Assembly: GCF_046557615.1 (NCBI RefSeq)
Contig: NZ_JBKIII010000002.1
Span: forward strand, 682,001 to 746,000
DNA from: Haloferax sp046557615
Lineage (GTDB): Archaea > Halobacteriota > Halobacteria > Halobacteriales > Haloferacaceae
DNA: 64,000 nt
Direction of reading: 5' to 3'
In this document: positions 34,590 to 44,070 of the stretch, in pieces
Position numbering within the stretch: position 1 is the stretch's first letter
How the letters are laid out: every line of letters starts with the position of its first letter
The notes under the pieces: model-generated
The model's input: only the letters and a program-made list of their open reading frames with translations
What the model was told of the DNA's origin: nothing
The model's database searches: none
Made by a program: the position numbers and the translations under genes

Positions 34590-34843
34590 GCTGGTTACCG
34601 ACGGAGTAGACAAGTCCAGATAAAAGTCCGTCGGTCAGAAAATTAGTGCGTAACGCAGATTGTCACAGAAGAAGACAAAATCTCACACAGGCCGAAGTGG
34701 CAACGCACCCAGTCAATTATACAGAAAATGAGTTGAATTTCGTGTGTTTCGAAACAGAGGTGAGATACTCTTCGAGCAAATACAGCAGCAATCCAGCAAT
34801 ATCGGAGGAAGGCGACAAGTTCTGCACCCCGGTGGACTCAATG

Positions 34844-35458
34844 TCAGGCCGAGAGTCGTTGGTCGAACAGCCGACTTGCGAGGAAGAAAACGACAGCCAA
34901 CGCAGTCGTAGAGAGACCGACACCGAGAACAGAGACTGGCATTCGCGTCGGGGCGAACGGGTTTTCGCCGCCCGCAGAGAGGAACAGCGACATGGCCGCT
35001 TCACCACCCAATCCGAGGAGGAAGGTTCCGACGACGATGGCGACGGCGAGGACTCCCGTCACGAGACTGACGACCGAAGCGACGTCCTCGATATCGAGCA
35101 GTTTGCACGCCTCTCGCTCGCTCAACTCGTCGTCGGCTTTGACCCGACGATAGCCGACGTAGGTCAGTGCGAGCGCCGAGGTGGAGACGATTGCCACCGC
35201 GTAGACACCCAAGAGGAGAATCTTCGGCGTCGCCCACAGGAGGTCGTCGCTGGAAAAGAGCATCTGTGTCGATGCTGGAAGCGTCAGCGTCAGTGGTAAG
35301 ACGAGCGCGAGCGTCGCAAAAATCACACTCTGCCAGATGAGTTTTCGTGAGAGCGGTTGTTTGAACAGCGCATACCGACCGACTCGGAGGCGTTCGTAGT
35401 GGGAATCGCCGAGCAGGGCCGCAGTAATAGGGTCTTCGTAGGGTTTGTCGCCGCTCAT
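34844..35458 (-). CDS. Four-helix membrane protein, paralogue B
   Basis: About 204 residues, co-linear with paralogue A: DPITAALLGDSHYERLRVGRYALFKQPLSRKL, LLWATPKILLLG, LTYVGYRRVKADDELSEREACKLLDIEDVASV and GGENPFAPTRMPVSVLGVG are all shared. The 250-base gap between the copies shows no gene. Each copy has its own AT-rich upstream region, so they may be expressed under different conditions. Function is unknown. Confidence 0.7.
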   Translation of the reverse strand: MSGDKPYEDPITAALLGDSHYERLRVGRYALFKQPLSRKLIWQSVIFATLALVLPLTLTLPASTQMLFSSDDLLWATPKILLLGVYAVAIVSTSALALTYVGYRRVKADDELSEREACKLLDIEDVASVVSLVTGVLAVAIVVGTFLLGLGGEAAMSLFLSAGGENPFAPTRMPVSVLGVGLSTTALAVVFFLASRLFDQRLSA

Positions 35459-35633
35459 GTGTGGGTAATTGCTCGTCGGGAATCGTACAATAAAACCTAG
35501 TCGGTTACAATATATGCCCATTAATATTAAAATTCAGACGAGCATGATTGTGCTATTCTCTCCGAATGTGTGTTAATATCAAATTATTCATTTCGGGCAT
35601 TGTGTAGAAAATATCTTCGACCGGGAGGCCTTC

Positions 35634-37022
35634 TCACGTCAATGGGGTGACGTTCTGGTTGACGTGGAAGAAGTTCTCGGGGTCGTACTTCGATTTGACT
35701 TCTTGCAATCGTTCGTAGTTGTCTCCGTAGGTCGCCTGGATTCTATCGGCACCCTCCTCCATCATGAAGTTGATGTACGATGCACCGACAGTGTGCGGGT
35801 GGACTGCTTCCCAGTATTCTTGGGTCCACTCGGTTATCTCGTCGCTCTTCGCCGGGTCCGGGTCGACGCCGACGATGACCATCGACCAGTTGGCATCGCG
35901 CTTGTCCCACGCGGTTGCATCCGAGTCCACATCGTGGACTGCGCCGTCGATTGGGTAGAGGTGCATCGTCGATTTCGGCGTCGGAACCGCGGCAAACTGT
36001 GCGTGTGCCGCGATGGCTTCGTCCGTCAGTTCACGGACGAAATCACCCTTCCAGTACCATTGGTCACCCTTTGGATACAGGTCGTCGAACATGCCCTGGA
36101 GCGCCGGGTACGGCATCTCACCGACGTGTTCGAACAACGGTTCGGCGGCGTCACGTGCTTCTTGCATCGCTTCTTCGGCCTCTTCTTGTGTGCCCAGGTG
36201 GCACCACATGAGACCGCAAATGTTCTCGCCGTGAATCTCCGGCGGGAAGGGGTCTCCCGGGACTTCACCGACGAGGTAGAACGCGTAGAGGTCTTCGGAT
36301 TTGTTCGGTAGCCATTCGCGGTACCAACGCATGGTCGATTCGAGTTGGTCTATCGGCCAGAACATCGGTCCCGCGATGACGTTCTCGACCGGGTGCAGTT
36401 CGAATTCGAAGGAGGTGACGACGCCGAAGTTGCCGCCGCCGCCACGGAGTGCCCAAAAGAGGTCCGAATTCTCTTCTTCGCTCGCGTGTACGAGTCTGCC
36501 GTCGGCCAACACGACATCCGCGCTGCGGAGATTGTCGATGGTTAGGCCGTACTTCCGACTCAGGTAGCCGTGTCCACCACCGAGGGTGAGTCCGCCGACA
36601 CCGGTCGTCGAGATGATACCACTCACTGTCGCCAGCCCGAAGGCGTGGGTCGCGTGGTCGACGTCACCCCACGTGCATCCGGGTTCGACGCGCACAGTTC
36701 CGGCGTCTGCATCGACCTGTACTCCGTTCATCTGCGAGAGGTCGATGACGAGTCCATCATCGACTAGCGAGAGACCGGGGCCGTTGTGCCCGCCACTGCG
36801 AATCGCCGTATCGAGTTGCTGTTCGCGTCCGAAATTCACCGCTGCGATTACGTCCGCAACGTCGGTACACTGCGCGACCAGTCGCGGTCGCTTGTCTATC
36901 ATCGCGTTGTATATCTCTCGCACCTCGTCGTACTCCGGGTCCTCGGGTTGAATCAACGCTCCCCGGAGTTGTTGCTGTAACTGTTCGATTGCTCCACTAT
37001 CGTCGCCTGCTGCTGTTGCCAT
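35634..37022 (-). CDS. FAD-linked oxidoreductase, berberine-bridge type (copy 1)
   Basis: About 462 residues of the PCMH/BBE class. The FAD domain has the flavinylation His in IRSGGHNGPGLS and the LTLGGGHGYLSRKYGLTIDNL segment. WALRGGGGNFGVVTSFEFELHP is the family hallmark, and the BBE tail YDPENFFHVNQNV closes the protein. The second cysteine used for bicovalent FAD in plant enzymes is absent (STTGVGG), so a single His linkage is expected. These enzymes oxidise sugars, alcohols or secondary metabolites with O2. The true substrate is unknown. It is a paralogue of the gene at 41024. Confidence 0.85.
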   Translation of the reverse strand: MATAAGDDSGAIEQLQQQLRGALIQPEDPEYDEVREIYNAMIDKRPRLVAQCTDVADVIAAVNFGREQQLDTAIRSGGHNGPGLSLVDDGLVIDLSQMNGVQVDADAGTVRVEPGCTWGDVDHATHAFGLATVSGIISTTGVGGLTLGGGHGYLSRKYGLTIDNLRSADVVLADGRLVHASEEENSDLFWALRGGGGNFGVVTSFEFELHPVENVIAGPMFWPIDQLESTMRWYREWLPNKSEDLYAFYLVGEVPGDPFPPEIHGENICGLMWCHLGTQEEAEEAMQEARDAAEPLFEHVGEMPYPALQGMFDDLYPKGDQWYWKGDFVRELTDEAIAAHAQFAAVPTPKSTMHLYPIDGAVHDVDSDATAWDKRDANWSMVIVGVDPDPAKSDEITEWTQEYWEAVHPHTVGASYINFMMEEGADRIQATYGDNYERLQEVKSKYDPENFFHVNQNVTPLT

Positions 37023-37212
37023 AGTATCTTCCCACTCTCACTGCTGCTTGCTCGCTGTTCTCATCGCTATCCACTCACCTGCGTGTTATTGCTCGCTGTA
37101 CAGGGGTAGAAGTACGTACAACGTGGGAAACGTTAGCTATTGTCACACATCGTATATATCCTGAGATTCACGGGGGCAGGTAGCGACAGCGGCAAAACCA
37201 CAACCCTGGACA

Positions 37213-39897
37213 CTATCGGTCGAGTAACTCGACTGTTCCCCGCTTTCCGTCGATGCGGATTCGTTCACCAGAGTGAATCGTCGCGGTCGCCTCAGGAACG
37301 GCCGCTACAGCGGGGATACCGTATTCGCGTGCGACCAGCGCACCGTGTGTCATTCGGCCACCAACGTCCATGACCAGCCCTGAGGCGTTCAAAAACAGTG
37401 GTGTCCATCCGGGGTCGGTAGAGGGTGCAACGAGAATCTCGCCCGGTTCGAGTGCCTCGCCGGTCGGGTCGCGGATGACTCGGGCCACGCCTTCGACGAC
37501 ACCCGCTGAGACGGGCGTCCCGGTGAGGACGTTCTCCGATGCGGTGTTCGTACTTGCTCCGGTCGGCGTCTCGCCCTCGCTGGTGAGTAACGGTGGCGGC
37601 GTCATCGACGCGTGCTGGGTGTGAGTTTGGCGACGTGCGTCGATGTCAACAGAGAGGTTCGAACCAGTTTCCAACATGGCGACGAGTTCGCCTCTTCGAA
37701 GATACCACACGTCTTCGGGGGTGTCGAGACACCCCGATGCAGCCAATTCTTCGCCAGCCGTTGCGAGTACTTCGTGGACCGCGGTGAAGACGTATGCGAC
37801 ACCGTGCTTGGGGTACTCTCGAAGCGAGATACCGCCCCGATAGGTTCGAATCAATCGCCGAACGAGTGCCGCTTTGAGCGGGCCGAATAAGCCGCGGCCA
37901 GCACGTGCTTCGAGTCGAGTTGACGCCGCCGCAGCGTCGCGTTCTAACCTGCCGAGATGGCTCTGGTGTGACCCCGATTCCATCACTTCGAGATTGCTTC
38001 GAACGGTGCGAATCAGCGCCGAAGAGTCGTCTCTCCAGCGCGGGCGACTGAGGTCGATTTCGCCACTCGCCCGGTGACCGAAGTCGTCGAGGAAGTCGCC
38101 GAGCGCGTCGAGGAACGTCGGTCCACCATCGACTGCTTCGAGTTCGTCGAGCGAACAGCCGTTCCGGAGGGCGTCTCGAACGGCTGGTGACCCACGAGCG
38201 ACGTCTGCGAGGTCGCCGAGTTGCTGGTTCATTCGCGTGACGAGTTCTGTGTCGAAGCCTCTGCCAATCGCGTCGATATCGTCGTCTGCGTCGGGAACGA
38301 TTCGAACGAGGAGTTTCTGTGCGGCAATCCCCGCCAGCAGTTGCGACCCGATTCGACCCAGCGGTCCAACGACGACCATCGAGAATCGGAGATGGTCGAA
38401 GATGATGCGAACGCGTTCGGCGGTCGTCGCAGGCTCTCGAATCTGTCCTGCCAGTTCTTTCCCCCACGATTCGACCCATCGCTGTTGCCCAGCGGGGTCT
38501 CGCGGGCCGAAGAGTAGTGTGCGTGCCACCCTTCCGAAGAGACCGACAATCGCCCGCAACAGGGCCGGAGAAGCGTGGCGAACCACGTTGGCGATGGCTC
38601 GAGCGTCGGCGATGCGCCCGCGGTCAGGGAAGGCTTCGGGGTGGTGTTCAAGCAGGTCGCGGAGGCCGTTCGCGGCGGGTTCGCTCATCGCCGCGACACG
38701 ACCCGGAAGCATTCGGCGAAATAGCTCGATTCGAAGAAGAGGCGTAAGGTCGAGGTAGAGACGACTCCCAGCCTCGACCGCCCAAGATTCGGCTTCATCA
38801 TCGCCTCGAAGCTCGTCGGCCCCGGCGTTCATGAAGCCAGTCCAGAAGTCGAGGACGAGCGGGGGCATCGCTTCTGGCATCGCCTGCGCGTGTCCAAAAC
38901 TCAGGTAGACGTGAAGGAGGTCGTCTGTCGGCAGCGGCGACGGCAGTGGATACAGCGACGTAATCGGTCGTGCCTGAAGAAGCACGAATTCGTCGCCGAC
39001 GAGCGCCCACTCGATGTCCTGCGGGCGTTCGAGGAGTGTCTCGACACGCTCGCCGAGCGCAACGAGCGTCCGGAGTCGTTCGTCCGAGAGCGCCCGCGAA
39101 TCTCGAACCTCGGGCGACATCGAAACGAAATCTGTCCCTCCGTGAGGTCCCTGAACCTGCCGAAGGGCGCGCTGTTTCTCGCCGACTTCGTAGGCGATGA
39201 CTTCGCCCGTTCGACGGTCGATGCGGGCGTTATCGGGCGATACGTCGCCTGCGACGACTGTGTCACCGAGGCCGAAGTTGGCATCGACCGATGCGACGTG
39301 GCGATTCCCTGAGACGGGGTCGGCAGTAAAGAGGACGCCCGCAACATCTGCATCGGCCATCTCCTGAACCACGACGGCCATCGCCACCTCGACGTTCGAG
39401 ATACCGTTTCGCAGTCGATAGGTCACCGCGCGCTCGGTGAATACACTCGCAAAGCAGTCACCAATGCGGTCTAAGAGTGCGTCGTGTCCGGCAACGCCGA
39501 GGTACGTCTCGTGCTGGCCTGCGAACGACGCCGTGGGTAAATCCTCTGCCGTGGCGCTCGAGCGGACCGCGTAGGTCGTTCCGTCGTCGGCGACGGCATT
39601 CGTAATCGCCTGCCGAATTTCTGTCGGCATGGGTCGCTGTTCGAAGTGTGACCGAAGCGTTGCACTCTGTTCGGCGATGTGTGCCGTGTCGTCGGGCGAT
39701 AGCTCGTCCAACGATTCGAGTGCGGTCTGGGTGGTCGGTTCGTCGGCGAGCGCTCGATACACGTCAGTCGTCACACACCACCCTGACGGGACTGGGAGAT
39801 CTGCGGCGAGCAAGCGGGCGAGATTCGCGCCCTTCCCGCCAGTGAGTTCCGTCACTGTCGCCTTCGAATCCGCCAACGAGACCACAAACTGAGCCAT
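37213..39897 (-). CDS. PEP synthase-related phosphotransferase, rifampin phosphotransferase-like
   Basis: About 894 residues. The N-terminal ATP-grasp domain (about 1-320) has GGKGANLARL, VRSSATAEDLPTASFAGQHETYL and DIEWALVGDEFVLLQARPITSL. A middle domain of about 450 residues contains DFGHRASGEIDLSRPRWRDD, typical of rifampin phosphotransferases (Rph). The C-terminal swivelling domain carries the phospho-His in GGRMTHGALVAREYGIPAVA (His about 851). The order ATP domain, substrate domain, His domain is that of Rph and differs from PEP synthase, which has a PEP-binding TIM barrel at the end. The target small molecule here is unknown. ATG 39897 (MAQFVVSL) is used; GTG/ATG nine bases upstream is possible. 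Confidence 0.82.
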   Translation of the reverse strand: MAQFVVSLADSKATVTELTGGKGANLARLLAADLPVPSGWCVTTDVYRALADEPTTQTALESLDELSPDDTAHIAEQSATLRSHFEQRPMPTEIRQAITNAVADDGTTYAVRSSATAEDLPTASFAGQHETYLGVAGHDALLDRIGDCFASVFTERAVTYRLRNGISNVEVAMAVVVQEMADADVAGVLFTADPVSGNRHVASVDANFGLGDTVVAGDVSPDNARIDRRTGEVIAYEVGEKQRALRQVQGPHGGTDFVSMSPEVRDSRALSDERLRTLVALGERVETLLERPQDIEWALVGDEFVLLQARPITSLYPLPSPLPTDDLLHVYLSFGHAQAMPEAMPPLVLDFWTGFMNAGADELRGDDEAESWAVEAGSRLYLDLTPLLRIELFRRMLPGRVAAMSEPAANGLRDLLEHHPEAFPDRGRIADARAIANVVRHASPALLRAIVGLFGRVARTLLFGPRDPAGQQRWVESWGKELAGQIREPATTAERVRIIFDHLRFSMVVVGPLGRIGSQLLAGIAAQKLLVRIVPDADDDIDAIGRGFDTELVTRMNQQLGDLADVARGSPAVRDALRNGCSLDELEAVDGGPTFLDALGDFLDDFGHRASGEIDLSRPRWRDDSSALIRTVRSNLEVMESGSHQSHLGRLERDAAAASTRLEARAGRGLFGPLKAALVRRLIRTYRGGISLREYPKHGVAYVFTAVHEVLATAGEELAASGCLDTPEDVWYLRRGELVAMLETGSNLSVDIDARRQTHTQHASMTPPPLLTSEGETPTGASTNTASENVLTGTPVSAGVVEGVARVIRDPTGEALEPGEILVAPSTDPGWTPLFLNASGLVMDVGGRMTHGALVAREYGIPAVAAVPEATATIHSGERIRIDGKRGTVELLDR

Positions 39898-40005
39898 CAC
39901 AGACACTCACGTATTCATACGAGACGGGGCACGATAGGCGTTCTCTGCACAGTACTCTCGGAACCGCCGAGACACCCTCATATCTCAGAGTCGCATAGAG
40001 AGAGT

Positions 40006-40890
40006 ATGCCCTCTGTTCAAACAGCCGACATCAATACCTACTACGTGGAAGCGGGTGCCGGTCCACCGGTCGTGTTCATCCACGGCGCGGTCCTCGACCA
40101 TCGACAGTGGCGTCCACAGCAACGTGCGCTCGCAGACGAGTATCGAACCATCGCTTACGACGTTCGTGGGCACGGACGAACCGGCGGGTCGGCACGGGCA
40201 CGATACACCATCAACACGTTCGTCGCCGACCTCGATTCGTTCATCAGGAAGCTCTCTCTCGACCGGCCGGTTCTCTGTGGACTGTCGATGGGTGGGTGTA
40301 TCGCGCAGGCGTACGCCGCCGCGTTCCCCGACCGAATTTCGGGATTGGTTCTCGTCGATACGTTCACGCCCGAACTCTTCGACCGGCGCGAGTGGTTCCA
40401 ACGGTCGGTCACGTTGCGGGCGACGATTCCGCCGGTCCGACTTCTCGGCTACGAACGAGTCGAGAAGGTGATGGTGTGGTTCCAAGAGCGAATCGAAGGG
40501 AGACAGAGCGGAGGCAACTACGAACGTATCGTGAACCTTCGAGCGAACGGCCCGAAGATGGACACCGAAGAGTTCGCCAAAGTCATTCGTGCGCTCGCGT
40601 CGTTCCACGAGATTCCGGTTACGCTTGCAGCGATATCGGTCCCGACACTCGTCCTCTACGGTGAACACGAGTTGGCGTTCGTCCGGCGGCACGCCGAAAA
40701 ACTGGGAGCAGTCGTTCCGGATGTGGTGATTCAGGAGGTTCCCGACGCTGGTCACGCATCGAATCTCGATAACCCGGAGTACGTCACCGCGCAACTTCGA
40801 CTGTTCTTGGCAGAGCGCGTGGACTACGATGGCCTGGGCGGTCAGCGTACGTCACCCAGTGAAAACGAAGATACGACGCCCCCGGCGTGA
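40006..40890 (+). CDS. Alpha/beta hydrolase (lipase/esterase-like)
   Basis: About 294 residues. The oxyanion motif is VVFIHGAVLDHRQW, the nucleophile is in CGLSMGGCIAQAYA (Ser near residue 93), the acid is near LVLYGEHE and the His is in VPDAGHASNLDNPE. There is a lid-like helical region at 120-200. No signal peptide is present. It is divergent from the Rph-like gene with 108 bases between the starts, and is followed by the second BBE-type flavoenzyme. The substrate is not deducible. Confidence 0.83.
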   Translation: MPSVQTADINTYYVEAGAGPPVVFIHGAVLDHRQWRPQQRALADEYRTIAYDVRGHGRTGGSARARYTINTFVADLDSFIRKLSLDRPVLCGLSMGGCIAQAYAAAFPDRISGLVLVDTFTPELFDRREWFQRSVTLRATIPPVRLLGYERVEKVMVWFQERIEGRQSGGNYERIVNLRANGPKMDTEEFAKVIRALASFHEIPVTLAAISVPTLVLYGEHELAFVRRHAEKLGAVVPDVVIQEVPDAGHASNLDNPEYVTAQLRLFLAERVDYDGLGGQRTSPSENEDTTPPA

Positions 40891-41023
40891 GGTCACGAGA
40901 TGCGGCACTCGCGTCCGCAACTCCGCGTTCGAACCCGGATGTATTCGGATTCGTCCCAGAGAGATTGACTTTCACAACCAGTCAGCATACGAACCTATTC
41001 GCGCAACTCACGAATAGTGTGCT

Positions 41024-42448
41024 ATGTCATCAGAGAGTGGAACTCCCGGTGATAGGCGAAAGATTGGGCCGTTCGCAGACGACCTTTCGGCGTTCATGGA
41101 TGGGTTTCACGGCGACGTGATTCTCCCATCCGACCACCGGTACGAAGATGCGCGGCAGATTTGGAACGGAATGATAGACAGGTCACCGGCGATTATCGCA
41201 CAATGTGACGGAACCGCGGACGTCGTCGATGCGGTGACCTTCGCCCGCAACCACGACTTGCAAGTCAGCGTCCGTGGCGGCGGTCACAACGTCTCGGGGA
41301 GTGCAATTTGCGAAGATGGACTCGTCATCGACCTCTCGCAGATGAACGCCGTGTTCGTGGACCCGGAGACGAAGCGGGCACGCGTGCAAGGCGGCGCGAC
41401 AATCGGTGACGTCGATAGAGAGACCCAACTATTCGGGCTTGCCACTGCCCTCGGTGTGGTCTCTGCGACGGGTATCGCCGGACTCACCCTCAATGGCGGC
41501 ATCGGTCACCTTCGACGGGAGTACGGTCTCTCACTCGACAACCTCGCGTCGGTCGAAATCGTCACCGCCGACGGGACGGTCCGGACTGCGAGTCCAGACG
41601 AACATTCGGACCTCTTCTGGGCGGTCCGCGGCGGCGGCGGCAACTTCGGCGTCGTCACCTCATTCGAGTACCAACTCCACGAAGTTGGCCCGGAGGTGAA
41701 CGCGCTCTTCGTCTTGCACCCCGGTGACGAGGCGACGACCGCACTGCACGCCTTCCACGACTACACGAAATCGGCGGCGCGAGAGAGCAGTGTCCTCGCG
41801 TTCACTATCGTCGTCCCCGAGATGGAGGAGTTTCCAGAATCGGCGTGGGGCGAACCCGCAGTTGCCTTCCTCGGGTGCTACGACGGGGACCGAACCAGCG
41901 CAAGCGAGGAGTTTAGCGCACTTCGCGACGCGACGACGCCAATCGCCGACTTGAGCGGGCCGATGGACTACACGACGCTCCAGACCATGCTGGACGAGGA
42001 TTACCCCGACGGCCTGCGCTACTACTGGAAAGCGACCTACGTGGAGGGTCTCTCGGACGACATTATCGACCTCATCGAACGCTACGGCTACGATAGTCCC
42101 TCGTCGCTCTCGACGGTCGATATCTGGCATCTCGGCGGCGCAATCAGCGACGTTGCACCTGACGAGACCGCCTTCTGGCACCGAAAGAGTCGGTACATGA
42201 TTACCTTCGAAGCCAACTGGGAGGACCCGGCGATGGACGACGAAAACGTCGCGTGGGTGCGTGATGGAATCGCAGAACTCCGAGGAATGGCGGGAACGTC
42301 GGGCGCATATGGAAACTTCCCGGGATTCGGCGAAGACCCCTCACAGACGATGTTCGGGAGCAACTACGACCGATTAGCCGAAATAAAGGCAAAATACGAC
42401 CCTGAGAACCTATTCAACCTGAATCAGAACGTCCTCCCGGCTGAGTGA
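41024..42448 (+). CDS. FAD-linked oxidoreductase, berberine-bridge type (copy 2)
   Basis: About 474 residues, clearly paralogous to the gene at 35634. Shared features are VSVRGGGHNVSGSAICEDGLVIDLSQMN (flavinylation His), LTLNGGIGHLRREYGLSLDNL, WAVRGGGGNFGVVTSFEYQLHE and the BBE end YDPENLFNLNQNVLP. The Cys for a second flavin bond is absent. The N-terminus begins with an acidic helix (PFADDLSAFMDGFHGDV). The two copies are on opposite strands and flank the Rph-like protein and hydrolase. Confidence 0.85.
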   Translation: MSSESGTPGDRRKIGPFADDLSAFMDGFHGDVILPSDHRYEDARQIWNGMIDRSPAIIAQCDGTADVVDAVTFARNHDLQVSVRGGGHNVSGSAICEDGLVIDLSQMNAVFVDPETKRARVQGGATIGDVDRETQLFGLATALGVVSATGIAGLTLNGGIGHLRREYGLSLDNLASVEIVTADGTVRTASPDEHSDLFWAVRGGGGNFGVVTSFEYQLHEVGPEVNALFVLHPGDEATTALHAFHDYTKSAARESSVLAFTIVVPEMEEFPESAWGEPAVAFLGCYDGDRTSASEEFSALRDATTPIADLSGPMDYTTLQTMLDEDYPDGLRYYWKATYVEGLSDDIIDLIERYGYDSPSSLSTVDIWHLGGAISDVAPDETAFWHRKSRYMITFEANWEDPAMDDENVAWVRDGIAELRGMAGTSGAYGNFPGFGEDPSQTMFGSNYDRLAEIKAKYDPENLFNLNQNVLPAE

Positions 42449-42475
42449 CCCTCACGCCGGTGACACAGCGTTTGC

Positions 42476-43142
42476 TCACCGGACGAGTGTGGGCAACTCT
42501 GCGAGCGTCTCAATTTCGTACGTCGGCGTCACCGACACCTCGACGTGCGGCAGTGAGTCGCGGTGGATGAGTACCGAATCTAATCCAGCGCGGTGAGCGG
42601 CGACAACGTCGGTCTCTTTGTCGCCGATGTAGAGCGCCGAATCTACATCGAGGTCGGCCAACGCTCGTTCGATGTAGTACGGATTCGGTTTCATCAACTG
42701 TAGACTCTCGACCGTCCGCGGACGGCCAAAGTAGGTCTCGAACAGCGATGCCATCTCGAAGAAGTCGAGTTTGAACTCGATAATCGTGTGGTGATTGTTG
42801 CTCACGACGCCGCACGGCAGTCGAACGTCGGCGATGGTCGAGACGTCGTCGCTACCGACTGCGAGTGCCCGCGTGAAACGACTCGATTTGCGACTGTTCG
42901 TCGTAGCGCTCGCGGGTCTCCCAGAACTCCACGGGGTCGATGTCGTAGACCGCACAGATGTCTGCGAGGCGGTCAGCGGTGAGGGCCTCGTCGTCGACCA
43001 CTGCGTCGATGTGCGCACCCTCCGCGTCCTCGACACCCATCGAGCGGAACGTCTCACGAGTCGCTTCTGCCATCGGGTCGTAGGTCGGTGGCTCCACGAG
43101 TACGCCGTCGCTGTCGAACAGCATCGCGTCGTATTCGGTCAC
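42476..43142 (-). pseudogene. HAD-family phosphatase gene split by a frameshift
   Basis: The 5' part (MTEYDAMLFDSDGVLVEPPT..., DxD motif with Asp nucleophile) and the 3' part (VVSNNHHTIIEF..., MKPNPYYIERAL, YIGDKETDVVAAHRAGL) are the two halves of one HAD hydrolase of about 220 residues. They lie in different frames. The first frame ends at IESFHAGTRSR. Removing one base of the AAA at 42876-42878 joins them as IESF-TRALAVGSDDV with no other change. All four HAD motifs are present, so the lesion is recent or is a sequence error. GTG 43142 is taken as the start. Confidence 0.78.
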
Positions 43143-43203
43143 ACTCTCGTATCGGCGGATGCGTGTTTGACAATTTCGGCGAGTGGTCCGAACCGACGAT
43201 GGC

Positions 43204-43995
43204 CTATCGCTCACCCTCGTACTCGCCGAACCACCCGTTGACGACGCCTTTGAGCGCGCCTGTCGTACTCCCGAGATTGAGCATCTGGTACCCATCTCTG
43301 GCTTTCTGGTTCACGTCTTCCATTCCGAATCCGAGACCGCCGACGGGGACGGCCGCTTCGACGGCCGCAGACCGAATCTCCTCGACTGCGTCTTCGACTT
43401 CCGGGTGGTCCAACTCGCCGGGGTGGCCAAGCGACACAGAGAGGTCGAACGGGCCGATAAAGACGAATCCGAGTTCGGGAATCGAGAGGATGTCTTCGAG
43501 TTCGACCAACGAAGCGGTGTTCTCGATAGTCGCGCCGACGAGAACCGAGTCGTCTTCGGCCGCGACGTAGTCGTCGACCAGTCCCCAGCGTCGTGCTCGC
43601 GGTGAGGCGAGTCCGCGTTCACCGGGCGCGTCGTCGTACTCGTATCGCGCGGATTGCACCGCTGCTTCGACTTCCGCGGCCGTTTCGACCCGCGGGAGGA
43701 ACACGTTTCGGACGCCGAGGTCCAACACCTTGCGAACCGTCGGCGGGTCCACCGTCGGGAGTCGAACCAGCAACTCGGTCTCCGTTCGCTCGGCAGCGCG
43801 GAGGAGGTTCTCCATCGTCGGGCCGTCCCACGGACTTGGTCCACCGTGTTCGAGGTCGAGCCAGACGAAATCCAGCCCGAGGTCGCCGTAGAACTCGACG
43901 AGCGTCGGCGAGTAGGTGTTGTCGAGGACGCCCAGTGCAACGCCGTCGTTTTCGAACGTCGCTTTGAGCCGGTTGACTGGTTGGTGTGCGGTCAT
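43204..43995 (-). CDS. HpcH/HpaI aldolase / citrate lyase-family protein
   Basis: About 263 residues, of the class II metal-dependent aldolase family that cleaves or forms 2-oxo-3-deoxy acids with pyruvate or oxaloacetate. Features are DFVWLDLEHGGPSPWDG (base and substrate region), LLVRLPTVDPPTVRKVLDLGVRNVFLPRVETAAE (metal Glu) and GFVFIGPFDLSVSLGHPGEL (metal Asp). ATG 43995 (MTAHQPVNRLKATF) is preferred. It lies between thiD and the broken HAD gene on the same strand, with gaps of about 60-75 bases. Confidence 0.87.
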   Translation of the reverse strand: MTAHQPVNRLKATFENDGVALGVLDNTYSPTLVEFYGDLGLDFVWLDLEHGGPSPWDGPTMENLLRAAERTETELLVRLPTVDPPTVRKVLDLGVRNVFLPRVETAAEVEAAVQSARYEYDDAPGERGLASPRARRWGLVDDYVAAEDDSVLVGATIENTASLVELEDILSIPELGFVFIGPFDLSVSLGHPGELDHPEVEDAVEEIRSAAVEAAVPVGGLGFGMEDVNQKARDGYQMLNLGSTTGALKGVVNGWFGEYEGER

Positions 43996-44070
43996 GAGAT
44001 CCATACAACAGGTAGCGCGAAAAAACAGCGGGTGGTGTGTATCGACACGACTCACCGAGGTGGAGACGCG

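Noticed and set aside
35634..42448. Reading the block as a known antibiotic resistance island
   Set aside because: Only domain architecture supports the Rph link. Substrate, resistance and mobility are not shown by the sequence, and no integrase or insertion sequence adjoins it.
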